A DNA stretch of 6,065 nt, from the NCBI GenBank assembly GCA_007571225.1, contig RKRU01000130.1:1-6065 (forward strand). The letters are read 5' to 3'. Every line of letters starts with the position of its first letter. The first letter of the stretch is position 1. The translations under genes and the position numbers were made by a program. Of the stretch, positions 1 to 5,838 are shown one piece after another. The notes under the pieces were generated by a model. The model saw only the letters and a list, made by a program, of their open reading frames with translations. It searched no databases and was not told the DNA's origin. Source of the stretch: Nitrosopumilaceae archaeon. GTDB taxonomy: Archaea; Thermoproteota; Nitrososphaeria; Nitrososphaerales; Nitrosopumilaceae.

Positions 1-1397
1 CCACCTTAGAACTGGGCATAGACATGGGCGGAGTGGACTGCGTAGTATCGTCTACGGTACCCGTAAACAGGCTGATGCAGCGCATGGGAAGGGCTGCAAG
101 AAAGGGGCAACGCGGGTATGCATTTCTGGTACTCGGAGACGATCCCATATCTCAGTACTATGGCAACCACCCCGACGACTACTTTGAGGATGTCGAACGT
201 CTGTACATAGATCCACAGAATCCATACGTGGAGGAGTGCCAGATACTGGCAATGGCGCGCGATAGGCCCATCAGCCCCGACGAAGCCGCAGAACATGCAA
301 GTACCATAGAGCGCCACATATCAGAAGGACTGCTGCTCAGAATAGAAGACGGCACCATCGTGTCAGATGTGCGGCGCACAGACGAGGTCCTCAAAGGCTA
401 TAACATAAGGGGCATGGGCGAGTCAGTAGACATACTACACCGCGGCAGAAAGGTTGGAGATAGGGTCTGTCCGATGGCGCTCGACGAGCTGTACAGCGGG
501 GCGGTATACTTTTTGTCAGGAAGGCCGTATGCGGTAAGCGGGTTTGACTATCCTGAGAGGATGCATGCTACGCTAGAGTCGCTGCCGCAGAACTACCCAT
601 ATCATACAAGGCCGCTCACCACCGAACACCCGTCCATAAGCGAGATACTCGAGAGGCGGATGGTCAGGGGCGTGGAGACTGCATTCTGCAGGCTACGCAT
701 ACAAAAGACGGTAACCGGATACTTTAAGATCGGCTTGGGAGCAGACGGACAGAAGAATGAGAAGAATAATGACGGCGGCCTAGAGATGCTAGACACGCCG
801 CTTGTCTACACGTACACAACAAAGGGAATTGTCTTTTGTGCGCCGCATCCCCGCATCCAGATCGCACAGGCAGCAGCAAGGTCGGACGGCGATCAGGTAT
901 TTCAGAATGACGACGGCAACAGTAGTAGTAGCAACAGCAGCAACTACAACAACACATACTACAACATCGCAGACAGCAGCGGCCTGCCGCAAAAAAACGA
1001 TCCATCATATGTCGCAACAAGCGGATTCCACGCTACAGAACACGTGGTGATAGAGGGCAGCAACATGATAATAGGCGGCGCGTCACACGACCTAGGCGGC
1101 GTGTCAATGGGCGACTCGGGCATGATATTTGTACACGACGGCAAGATTGGAGGCAGCGGGGCAAGCAGGGCGCTCTACGACAGGCTCGAGAGGGTCTTTG
1201 AGAGGGGCATGCATATTGTAGGTGAGTGCCCATGTACGACAGAATCCGGCTGTCCTAGGTGTACTCTTTCATACAGGTGCGGCATCAACAACATGTACCT
1301 GCACAAGGCAGCCGCCCTCGAGATCTTCGAGCGCATCAACTGCGGCGAATCCACCGGCCTGCTTGATGTCTCCCACGACTGCAGGCCGCTAGTGTGA
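1..1397 (+). CDS. DEAD/DEAH-type superfamily 2 helicase with C-terminal DUF1998/MZB domain (5' partial)
   Basis: This is the C-terminal 464 residues of an ATP-dependent helicase; the first full codon is at base 3 and the N-terminal RecA domain (Walker A, DExH box) lies outside the window. Helicase motif V is visible at once (TLELGIDMGGVDCVV, residues 1-15), followed by motif VI (QRMGRAARKGQRG, from residue 26), so the second RecA domain ends early and about 420 residues of accessory domain follow. The far end matches DUF1998/MZB: GFHATEHVVI near residue 341, a Gly-rich DGKIGGSG stretch, then a Cys cluster at residues 409, 411, 417, 420 and 426 (CPC-x5-C-P-R-C-x5-C), which binds zinc in characterised members. 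The family includes YprA/MrfA and relatives of Hrq1, linked to repair of cross-linked or mitomycin-damaged DNA; that role here is inferred. A Ser/Asn/Tyr-rich run at residues 306-321 looks like a lineage-specific loop. It is convergent with the methyltransferase gene. An Lhr helicase is less likely because of the Cys cluster. Confidence 0.9.
   Translation, partial: TLELGIDMGGVDCVVSSTVPVNRLMQRMGRAARKGQRGYAFLVLGDDPISQYYGNHPDDYFEDVERLYIDPQNPYVEECQILAMARDRPISPDEAAEHASTIERHISEGLLLRIEDGTIVSDVRRTDEVLKGYNIRGMGESVDILHRGRKVGDRVCPMALDELYSGAVYFLSGRPYAVSGFDYPERMHATLESLPQNYPYHTRPLTTEHPSISEILERRMVRGVETAFCRLRIQKTVTGYFKIGLGADGQKNEKNNDGGLEMLDTPLVYTYTTKGIVFCAPHPRIQIAQAAARSDGDQVFQNDDGNSSSSNSSNYNNTYYNIADSSGLPQKNDPSYVATSGFHATEHVVIEGSNMIIGGASHDLGGVSMGDSGMIFVHDGKIGGSGASRALYDRLERVFERGMHIVGECPCTTESGCPRCTLSYRCGINNMYLHKAAALEIFERINCGESTGLLDVSHDCRPLV
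913..984 (+). repeat. Low-complexity AGT/AGC/AAC codon tract inside the helicase gene
   Basis: Bases 918-965 encode an almost pure Asn/Ser/Tyr run (NSSSSNSSNYNNTYYN), built from repeated AGT, AGC and AAC codons. It lies just before the conserved GFHATEH part of the DUF1998 region, so it is probably an exposed, disordered loop made by triplet expansion. The reading frame is kept across it, and the conserved domain resumes downstream. Confidence 0.7.
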
Positions 1398-1418
1398 CTC
1401 TACTACGTTAGTGTATGG

Positions 1419-1445
1419 ATGATGGACATCTGTACAAGTCATCAT
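1419..1445. terminator. Weak hairpin in the convergent spacer, possible terminator
   Basis: ATGATGGAC (1419-1427) pairs with GTCATCAT (1438-1445) around a 10-base loop, with one bulged G. The hairpin begins 22 bases after the helicase stop, in the 99-base spacer between two converging genes. There is no strong T tract after it on either strand, and archaeal termination normally depends on U-rich tracts, so a terminator role is only tentative. The rest of 1398-1496 shows nothing else recognisable. Confidence 0.25.
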
Positions 1446-1496
1446 ATCCGGCAGAAGATGCAGGTAGAATCAAACTACAGTTGTATGTGTGAACAA

Positions 1497-2465
1497 TCAT
1501 GCCGCAGTATGCGTCGTGTCTATGACCTTGCGCAGTACGGCTATGTGCTCAGGCGTGGTACCGCAGCAGCCCCCCACAATGCGCACCCGCCTGTGCCGCT
1601 CAAGAAATCCGCCCATAATGCGGCCCATCTCTTCTGGAGTCATCTTGTACACCGCAGAGCCCCCCTCGTTCTCGGGCATCCCCGCATTTGGCACTACCAA
1701 TATGTCGTGTTCTGACTGCTCGTCGAGCCACTGAATGCCGGCAGACATCTCAGAAGGCCCAGTCGAGCAGTTCATTCCAAACAGGTCTATATGCATATCA
1801 GAGACCGTCGTGTATGCAGCCTGCACATCGGTTCCAAGCAACATCTTTCCGTGCTGGTCAAACGTGGCATTTGCAATTATCGGCACCCGTATGCCTGTAC
1901 CGTCCATAGCCCTGTGACATGCCTCAATTGCTAGTTTGACCTCTAGTATGTCCTGGCTTGTCTCCACAAGCAGTGCATCGGCCCCGCCTGCAACCAACCC
2001 CCTTGCCTGCTGTTCAAAGGCATCACATATGTCATCAAGTGGCCTCAGCCCCAGATCAGGATCGTTTGAGCTTGGCAGGAACCCTGATGGGCCCATGGAC
2101 CCTATCACGTAGCGCATCTTACCGTCGCGCCGCTCGTATTCTAAGCAGACCTCTGATGCTAGTTCTGCTATCTTCTGGTTCATCGATAAGGTTTGGTCCC
2201 CGAACCCATACTCGTCGAGCTTTATCTGGTTGGAGCCAAAGGAGTTGGTCTCAACGCAGTCCGCGCCCGCATCTAGATAACTACGGTGTATCTGTCTGAT
2301 CCAATCGGGCCTAGTCAGCACCAGTCCGTCGTTGAATCCGTCCTTGCCGTCTGGAAAGTCTTCTGGCTCTGGCATGTGCTTTTGGATCTCAGTTCCCATG
2401 GCGCCGTCAAGGAGCAGTACGCTGTTGCGCATCGCATCCAGAAAACTCTTGCTACGGTCACGCAT
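1497..2465 (-). CDS. metH: Homocysteine S-methyltransferase, stand-alone MetH N-terminal-type module
   Basis: This 322-residue protein should transfer a methyl group to homocysteine to make methionine. It has the features of the homocysteine-binding barrel of MetH: GAMGT (21-25), DGLVLTRPD (46-54), GADCVETNSFGSN (67-79), and the three zinc-binding cysteines, C233 in GMNCSTGP and C300-C301 in GGCCGTTP. These correspond to the three Cys ligands of E. coli MetH. The length fits this one domain (about 320-350 residues). The pterin-binding, cobalamin-binding and reactivation domains of full MetH are absent, so the protein probably works with separately encoded partners, or is an independent methyltransferase of the BHMT/MmuM superfamily. 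The wording of its motifs is nearest to MetH. The ATG start at 2465 has a G-rich stretch just upstream and overlaps the end of a possible small ORF by 8 bases. It lies downstream of the ABC operon on the same strand, after a 199-base gap. Confidence 0.88.
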   Translation of the reverse strand: MRDRSKSFLDAMRNSVLLLDGAMGTEIQKHMPEPEDFPDGKDGFNDGLVLTRPDWIRQIHRSYLDAGADCVETNSFGSNQIKLDEYGFGDQTLSMNQKIAELASEVCLEYERRDGKMRYVIGSMGPSGFLPSSNDPDLGLRPLDDICDAFEQQARGLVAGGADALLVETSQDILEVKLAIEACHRAMDGTGIRVPIIANATFDQHGKMLLGTDVQAAYTTVSDMHIDLFGMNCSTGPSEMSAGIQWLDEQSEHDILVVPNAGMPENEGGSAVYKMTPEEMGRIMGGFLERHRRVRIVGGCCGTTPEHIAVLRKVIDTTHTAA

Positions 2466-2625
2466 TGTATCCCCCCTCGGTTCCCATACCGCATACCTGC
2501 GCAGGCAGTTTTGCCTGTAGCCGGCCGCTGCGGCCTGACTGGATTGCAGTTGCCGTTGTAAATATGGACACTACAACCAAGAGCACAATTACAACTACAG
2601 TAGCCATTGCAACCATGATTGTCAT
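2458..2625 (-). CDS. Possible small one-helix membrane protein overlapping the methyltransferase start
   Basis: A 55-codon ORF begins at ATG 2625 and ends with a TGA lying inside the first codons of the methyltransferase gene (8-base overlap), a layout typical of translational coupling. Its N-terminal half is a strong hydrophobic helix, about residues 3-22 (IMVAMATVVVIVLLVVVSIF), followed by a polar, basic tail with SGRSGRLQAK. It matches no family I recognise. Other in-frame ATGs at 2616 and 2607 are possible starts; the one at 2607 lies about 26 bases from the centre of a TATA-like palindrome (2629-2638), as expected for a leaderless mRNA. The underlying DNA is AT-rich and low in complexity, so a chance ORF is a real alternative, and an overlapping opposite-strand frame is also hydrophobic. 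Confidence 0.4.
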   Translation of the reverse strand: MTIMVAMATVVVIVLLVVVSIFTTATAIQSGRSGRLQAKLPAQVCGMGTEGGYNA

Positions 2626-2650
2626 TGTAATTATAATTCATTGCAATCAT
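2605..2650. repeat. Paired CATTGCAA(C/T)CAT motifs framing the TATA-like box
   Basis: CATTGCAACCAT (2605-2616) and CATTGCAATCAT (2639-2650) are direct repeats with one mismatch, 34 bases apart start to start. They lie on either side of the palindrome at 2629-2638. The right copy contains ATTGCAAT, itself a palindrome, and runs into ATCATTATGAT (2646-2656), another inverted repeat. Placement around a candidate core promoter suggests operator sites, but no regulator is visible in the window. Confidence 0.4.
2629..2638 (-). promoter_or_regulatory. TATA-like box upstream of the small ORF and methyltransferase gene
   Basis: AATTATAATT is a perfect 10-base palindrome in the AT-rich part of the spacer after the permease gene. 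A transcript starting about 26 bases downstream on the minus strand would begin near 2607, at an in-frame ATG of the small ORF. The methyltransferase gene therefore probably has its own promoter instead of relying only on read-through from the ABC operon. The palindrome reads the same on both strands, so its direction is inferred from the flanking genes. Confidence 0.4.
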
Positions 2651-2664
2651 TATGATGGTGGTGA

Positions 2665-3441
2665 TCACCTCAGCCCCCATCTTGCCATTACCTTGTTCTC
2701 CAACTTTTTGAATACAACTGAATCGATGACAAGCCCCACGGCCATTATAACCAACATTATGGCCACTATACTAGAGATGTCGTTGAGCGAACGTCCGACA
2801 TACAGCATGTAGCCAAGCCCCAAGTATGAAAAGAGTAGTTCTGCTCCTATCACGCCCCTCCATGCAAACGCCCACCCCTGCTTGAACCCAGTTATCATGT
2901 ACGGGAATGCAGCAGGCAACAGTACATTAGTCACCAGCTTGCCGCCGCTTGCGCCCATGTTGCGCGCAGCCTCGATATAGTAGGGTTGGATGTTCTTGAC
3001 TCCGGTATAGGTGTTGATCGTAACTGCAAATACGGCCCCGATAGCAATTACAAATATTATTCCAGCATCAGTAAGCCCAAACCAGAGTATGCCAAGCGGC
3101 ACCCATGCAATAGACGGAATGGACTGCAGCCCCAGCACCAATGAGCCGGCAGTCTGGTTGACCACCTCGACGCGCGCCATGAATATTCCAAGTATTATAC
3201 CCCCTACAATCGAGATGGCAAGCCCCACGGCCAGTCTCCACATGCTAGTTGCAAATCCGTAAAACAGGCTCCCGTTGCTGGCGCCATACACAAGGTCTTC
3301 GCCCACATCGTACGGGGACGGAAATATGTTGTCGGGCCACACGTCGACCATTGCAACTAGCTGCCACACCACCACAAGCCCGACATAAAAGGCGATTTTG
3401 TGTGGGGCGTAGTTCTTCCTGGCCGCCGTTGCAATCACCAC
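2665..3441 (-). CDS. ABC importer permease (nitrate/sulfonate/taurine type, SsuC/TauC-like)
   Basis: This 258-residue integral membrane protein should form the channel of the importer. About six hydrophobic segments are visible (roughly 16-33, 68-88, 100-122, 126-148, 190-212 and 222-244). The EAA loop that docks on the ATPase is clear at residues 157-176 (EAARNMGASGGKLVTNVLLP). FPSPYDV near 40-46 and the LQSIPSIAWVPLGILWFG stretch at 105-122 are typical of the SsuC/TauC/NrtB family (BPD_transp_1), whose members are usually 250-280 residues. The start is GTG at 3441, directly preceded by an in-frame TAA, so nothing further upstream is possible; a second GTG follows at once. It lies six bases after the ATPase stop and in the same reading frame, implying reinitiation or coupling. 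No clear Shine-Dalgarno sequence is seen. It is the last gene of the operon. Confidence 0.92.
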   Translation of the reverse strand: MVIATAARKNYAPHKIAFYVGLVVVWQLVAMVDVWPDNIFPSPYDVGEDLVYGASNGSLFYGFATSMWRLAVGLAISIVGGIILGIFMARVEVVNQTAGSLVLGLQSIPSIAWVPLGILWFGLTDAGIIFVIAIGAVFAVTINTYTGVKNIQPYYIEAARNMGASGGKLVTNVLLPAAFPYMITGFKQGWAFAWRGVIGAELLFSYLGLGYMLYVGRSLNDISSIVAIMLVIMAVGLVIDSVVFKKLENKVMARWGLR

Positions 3442-3447
3442 TTATAG

Positions 3448-4269
3448 TTAGGGCCTGCCGCCTTTGCCGCCACCGCTTTCTGATCCTGCACGGCCGTACT
3501 CTGGGCCTGCCCTACTCTTCTTAACCTCGGGCCGGAGCTCTTGCAGGATCTCGTGCTGGAACGGCATGAGCTTCTCGTCTTCTGACACGCGCGGTCTTGG
3601 AAAGTTGTTTTCAAGTTCGCGCTTTATTGTAGAGGGCCTGTTGCTAAATACTGCCACCCTCGTACCCAAAACTGCTGCCTCCACCACATTGTGCGTCACA
3701 AACAGGATCGTCTTCTTTGTTCTGGTCCACATGAGCTGCGTCTCGATCAACAACAGATCGCGCGTCTGTGCATCAAGGGCTGCAAACGGCTCATCCATCA
3801 GTAGTACATCTGGATCCATCACGAGCGCTCTTGCTATTGCGACGCGCTGCTTCATGCCAGTAGAGAGCTGGTGCGTATACGAGCCGGCAAACTTTGTAAG
3901 CTGCATCATATCTAGGTACCGTTCTGATATATCTGCCCGCTTATCTGGCGGAATTCCCGCTATCTTAAGTCCGAACTCTACGTTGTCCCGTACTGTTAGC
4001 CATGGAAATAGCGCGCCCTCTTGGAATACCATTATTCTGGAGGGACCCGTGCCCGTAACCGGGCGGCCGTCAAATAGTATCTGCCCCCCGTCGGGCTCCT
4101 CAAGGCCGGCCACAATCCGGAGAAACGTCGATTTGCCGCATCCAGACGGCCCCACAAGACAGACAAAGTCTCCTGACTCTACCTTTAGGTTCACGCCCCC
4201 TAGCGCCTGCAGCCGGTGCGACTCGTGTGTAAAGTATTTTACGATATTTCTTGCCTCTAGCTTGGCCAT
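3448..4269 (-). CDS. ABC importer ATP-binding protein (SsuB/TauB/NrtD-like)
   Basis: This 273-residue cytoplasmic ATPase powers the importer. All nucleotide-binding motifs are present: Walker A GPSGCGKST (40-48), Q-loop Q83 in VFQEGALFPW, signature LSTGMKQR (135-142), Walker B VLLMDE (155-160), D-loop ALD (164-166) and H-loop H193. The signature has Thr where LSGGM is usual, a tolerated variation. MVFQEGALFPWLTVRDNV is characteristic of the nitrate/sulfonate/taurine subfamily. The C-terminus carries a Gly/Ser-rich tail (about 252-273, ending SGGGKGGRP) beyond the usual domain end. The ATG at 4269 lies inside the end of the binding-protein gene (13-base overlap), and GAGGT at 4276-4280, six bases upstream, is a convincing ribosome binding site. 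The stop is TAA, followed by CTA, TAA and the permease GTG. Confidence 0.95.
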   Translation of the reverse strand: MAKLEARNIVKYFTHESHRLQALGGVNLKVESGDFVCLVGPSGCGKSTFLRIVAGLEEPDGGQILFDGRPVTGTGPSRIMVFQEGALFPWLTVRDNVEFGLKIAGIPPDKRADISERYLDMMQLTKFAGSYTHQLSTGMKQRVAIARALVMDPDVLLMDEPFAALDAQTRDLLLIETQLMWTRTKKTILFVTHNVVEAAVLGTRVAVFSNRPSTIKRELENNFPRPRVSEDEKLMPFQHEILQELRPEVKKSRAGPEYGRAGSESGGGKGGRP

Positions 4270-5423
4270 TGCACAACCTCTTGTACTGCCGGGGCGGCGT
4301 CTAGACCGTCGGCAGTTTCTGCTCCTGCTCCCGCTCCTGCTCCTATGCCTTCTCCTGTTGCCGCTGCATCCGACTGCGACTGTCCGGTCGTACGTAAGTC
4401 ACGTGCCGCATCTGCAACAACCTCAGACCAGTCAAGGAACAAGCCGGTGAGATCATACGAGTCTCTTCCCAGATATCCTAAGCTCCCCGCACGCTGGGCA
4501 AACTCGTCGATGGTCTCCTCCATCACATCGGTAGTCAGCCTCGTATTATACATGGATGTCCTTACAACCTCTGAGTCGAGCTGCTGTCCAAACTTCTTCA
4601 TGAGAAAGCCGTTGAAGATGTCTCCGGTGGCATCAAGATCCGCACTTGCCAGATCGGCTGCAGCCTCGTGTGCGGCAAGCCACGATCCTATTATTTCGGG
4701 GTTCTGGTGCGCATAATCCGTATTGACAATAAGAAGAACCGTGGCAAACTCCCCCCCAGGCCACAGATCTTCTTCATGAAAGAGCCGCGTGCCGTTGTGT
4801 TCTCTCTCCAGCATGGTGGCCCACGGTTCAGGTACCCAAGCGCCGTCGATCTCCCCCTTGACAAACAGTGTGACTATGTCGGGGTTTGGTATGTTGTATA
4901 TTGTGACGCTGCCCCCCAGTTCGGCAGGCCGCAGCCCCCTCTCGGAGATATAGTGACGCAACGAGACATCTTGGGTGTTTCCGATCTGTGGGGCTGCAAT
5001 CCGCTTGCCTGCAAAGTCAAAATCGTCAGAAGCCGAATCTGGATGCATCACAAAGCTGGTCCCCCCGCTTGCGGCGCCCGACAGTATCTTTATCTCTCCA
5101 TTCTCAGAGTTCAAAAACGCGTTTATCGCAGGTCCCGGACCCACGTATGCCAAGTCTATCGAGCCGGCAAACATGGACTCTACTGTCTGCGGGCCGCTGT
5201 CAAACAGGAGGTGCTCCACCCTCACGTCCGGCAGGTGCTCGTCAAATATTCCCATCTCAAGACCTACTATTGGAACTGCGTGACCCACTGCAGGAAAGCT
5301 TGCAAACCTGATGCTCGATTCAGATGACTCTGCATAATCTTCATTGTTGGCATAAAACACCACCATTGCCACGATTGCGGTCACGCTGCCGACTCCAGTC
5401 ACGACCGCCCAGCCAGCTTTCAC
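4257..5423 (-). CDS. ABC importer substrate-binding protein, membrane-anchored (SsuA/TauA/NMT1-like)
   Basis: This 388-residue protein should capture the substrate outside the cell. An N-terminal hydrophobic helix (about residues 5-24) is followed by an acidic linker; there is no lipobox cysteine, so it acts as a signal anchor or signal peptide. The two-lobe binding domain (about 36-345) resembles the NMT1/SsuA-type fold: GLEMGIF (54-60), AYVGPGPAINAF (92-103), GKRIAAPQIGNTQDVSLRHY (139-158) and GAWVPEPWATML (194-205). The family binds sulfonates, taurine, nitrate, bicarbonate or pyrimidine precursors; which one applies cannot be told here. Residues from about 346 form a low-complexity tail including GAGAGAGAE, absent in typical members. 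The start is GTG at 5423: an in-frame TAA four codons upstream excludes longer forms, and a TATA-like box lies 26-27 bases before it. It is the first gene of the operon and overlaps the ATPase gene by 13 bases. Confidence 0.9.
   Translation of the reverse strand: MKAGWAVVTGVGSVTAIVAMVVFYANNEDYAESSESSIRFASFPAVGHAVPIVGLEMGIFDEHLPDVRVEHLLFDSGPQTVESMFAGSIDLAYVGPGPAINAFLNSENGEIKILSGAASGGTSFVMHPDSASDDFDFAGKRIAAPQIGNTQDVSLRHYISERGLRPAELGGSVTIYNIPNPDIVTLFVKGEIDGAWVPEPWATMLEREHNGTRLFHEEDLWPGGEFATVLLIVNTDYAHQNPEIIGSWLAAHEAAADLASADLDATGDIFNGFLMKKFGQQLDSEVVRTSMYNTRLTTDVMEETIDEFAQRAGSLGYLGRDSYDLTGLFLDWSEVVADAARDLRTTGQSQSDAAATGEGIGAGAGAGAETADGLDAAPAVQEVVQWPS
4276..4280 (-). promoter_or_regulatory. Ribosome binding site for the ATPase gene
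   Basis: GAGGT on the minus strand, six bases before the ATG at 4269, matches the archaeal anti-Shine-Dalgarno sequence. It lies inside the last codons of the binding-protein gene and supports the ATG that overlaps that gene. An internal, non-leaderless gene of an archaeal operon would be expected to have such a site. Confidence 0.55.
4321..4344. repeat. Tandem hexamer repeat in the binding-protein tail
   Basis: Four copies of GCTCCT (one reads GCTCCC) lie head to tail on the plus strand and encode the alternating Gly-Ala run on the minus strand. Because the unit is six bases, slippage would change length by Gly-Ala pairs without a frameshift. Confidence 0.75.
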
Positions 5424-5445
5424 AAAACAGCATTATGAACAGTCG

Positions 5446-5453
5446 TTAAATAA
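5446..5453 (-). promoter_or_regulatory. TATA-like box of the ABC importer operon, leaderless arrangement
   Basis: TTATTTAA on the minus strand is centred about 26.5 bases before the GTG start of the binding-protein gene. Archaeal transcription starts about 25-27 bases after the TATA centre, so the mRNA would begin at or next to the start codon. The surrounding stretch (5440-5470) is clearly richer in A and T than the genes. No Shine-Dalgarno sequence precedes the GTG, in keeping with a leaderless message. Confidence 0.55.
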
Positions 5454-5473
5454 TTGATTGTAATTTAGCTCAA

Positions 5474-5583
5474 GCTATTGGCTTTGGGCCACAACACAAC
5501 CCTGTTCTGGACGTAAACAACACGAACAAAGAAAGTAAAAAGGGACGCTATTGGCTTTGGGCCACAACACAACCCTGTTCTGG
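5474..5583. repeat. Two perfect 37-base direct repeats separated by 36 bases
   Basis: Copy 1 is 5474-5510 and copy 2 is 5547-5583. Both begin GCTATTGGCTTTGGG and end AACCCTGTTCTGG, with no mismatch over 37 bases, and similarity stops sharply on both sides. The 36-base interval (5511-5546) is A-rich. The unit has only small internal pairing (TGGC/GCCA and GGG/CCC). Repeat and interval sizes are those of a CRISPR unit, but only two copies exist and no cas gene is in the window. An element end duplicated next to the transposon is an equally good reading. The pair lies upstream of the ABC operon promoter and downstream of the transposase. Confidence 0.85.
5520..5545 (-). terminator. T-rich tract, possible archaeal terminator on the minus strand
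   Basis: Between the two 37-base repeats the minus strand reads CCCTTTTTACTTTCTTTG, a T-rich stretch of the kind at which archaeal RNA polymerase can terminate. It would insulate the ABC operon from transcription arriving from the transposase side. The evidence is composition only. Confidence 0.25.
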
Positions 5584-5752
5584 TGCGGAGCGCGGCGGAG
5601 TGCAAAACTGTGTACAGAAATAGACAATTGGGCCCTGTGCATTCTTGCCACGGTTCTCTCCAAAACACGAGTGATAGATAGAGGTCCTTCTAGAATACGA
5701 GCTTCTGCCAACCTCAGATAACGATTTTGTCAAAAATATGGCAGATCTTAAT

Positions 5753-5779
5753 CCACAACACAATCTCGGCGTAAACAAT
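5753..5779 (+). repeat. Degenerate third relative of the 37-base repeat and its right flank
   Basis: CCACAACACAA (5753-5763) is identical to the middle of the 37-base repeats, and CGTAAACAA follows shortly after, as it does right after copy 1 (from 5512). Relative to copy 1, six bases are missing between the two blocks and a few differ. Copy 2 lacks the CGTAAACAA flank, so this remnant is closer to copy 1. Confidence 0.4.
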
Positions 5780-5819
5780 CTGTCTAATTTGTGCCTAGGA
5801 TCAGATTTGTGTATGGAAG

Positions 5820-5838
5820 GCCCAGACAGATACTGGGC
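5820..5838. terminator. Hairpin just downstream of the transposase stop
   Basis: GCCCAG (5820-5825) and CTGGGC (5833-5838) form a perfect 6-base stem with a 7-base loop, 21 bases after the transposase stop codon. It could be a terminator or part of the element's end structure. It has no following T run on the minus strand. Confidence 0.3.

Noticed and set aside
724..1020. Cys/Ser-rich minus-strand ORFs opposite the helicase
   Set aside because: They are translations of the AGT/AGC/AAC tract on the wrong strand; the helicase frame explains the region.
2315..2680. Minus-strand Asn/Cys-rich ORF (MGAEVITTIIMIAMNYNYND...)
   Set aside because: Out of frame with the methyltransferase it overlaps, and its odd composition comes from the same AT-rich repeats; no recognisable family.
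2465..2812. Plus-strand ORF with a Thr/Ile/Val-rich hydrophobic stretch (from ATG 2564: MDTTTKSTITTTVAIATM)
   Set aside because: It runs antisense into the conserved 3' end of the permease gene, and its hydrophobicity follows from the AT-rich low-complexity spacer; the minus-strand small ORF has better start and stop context.
3464..4450. Long plus-strand ORF of 328 codons
   Set aside because: Exact antisense shadow of the ATPase and binding-protein genes, whose motifs are unambiguous on the minus strand.
5465..5778. Three overlapping minus-strand ORFs over the direct repeats, sharing EQGCVVAQSQ or a similar end
   Set aside because: The shared ends simply translate the 37-base repeat; there are no conserved protein features.
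5778..5831. 8-base inverted repeat ATCTGTCT/AGACAGAT as a transposon terminal repeat
   Set aside because: The arms are only 46 bases apart on the same side of the transposase, so they cannot be the two ends of the element.
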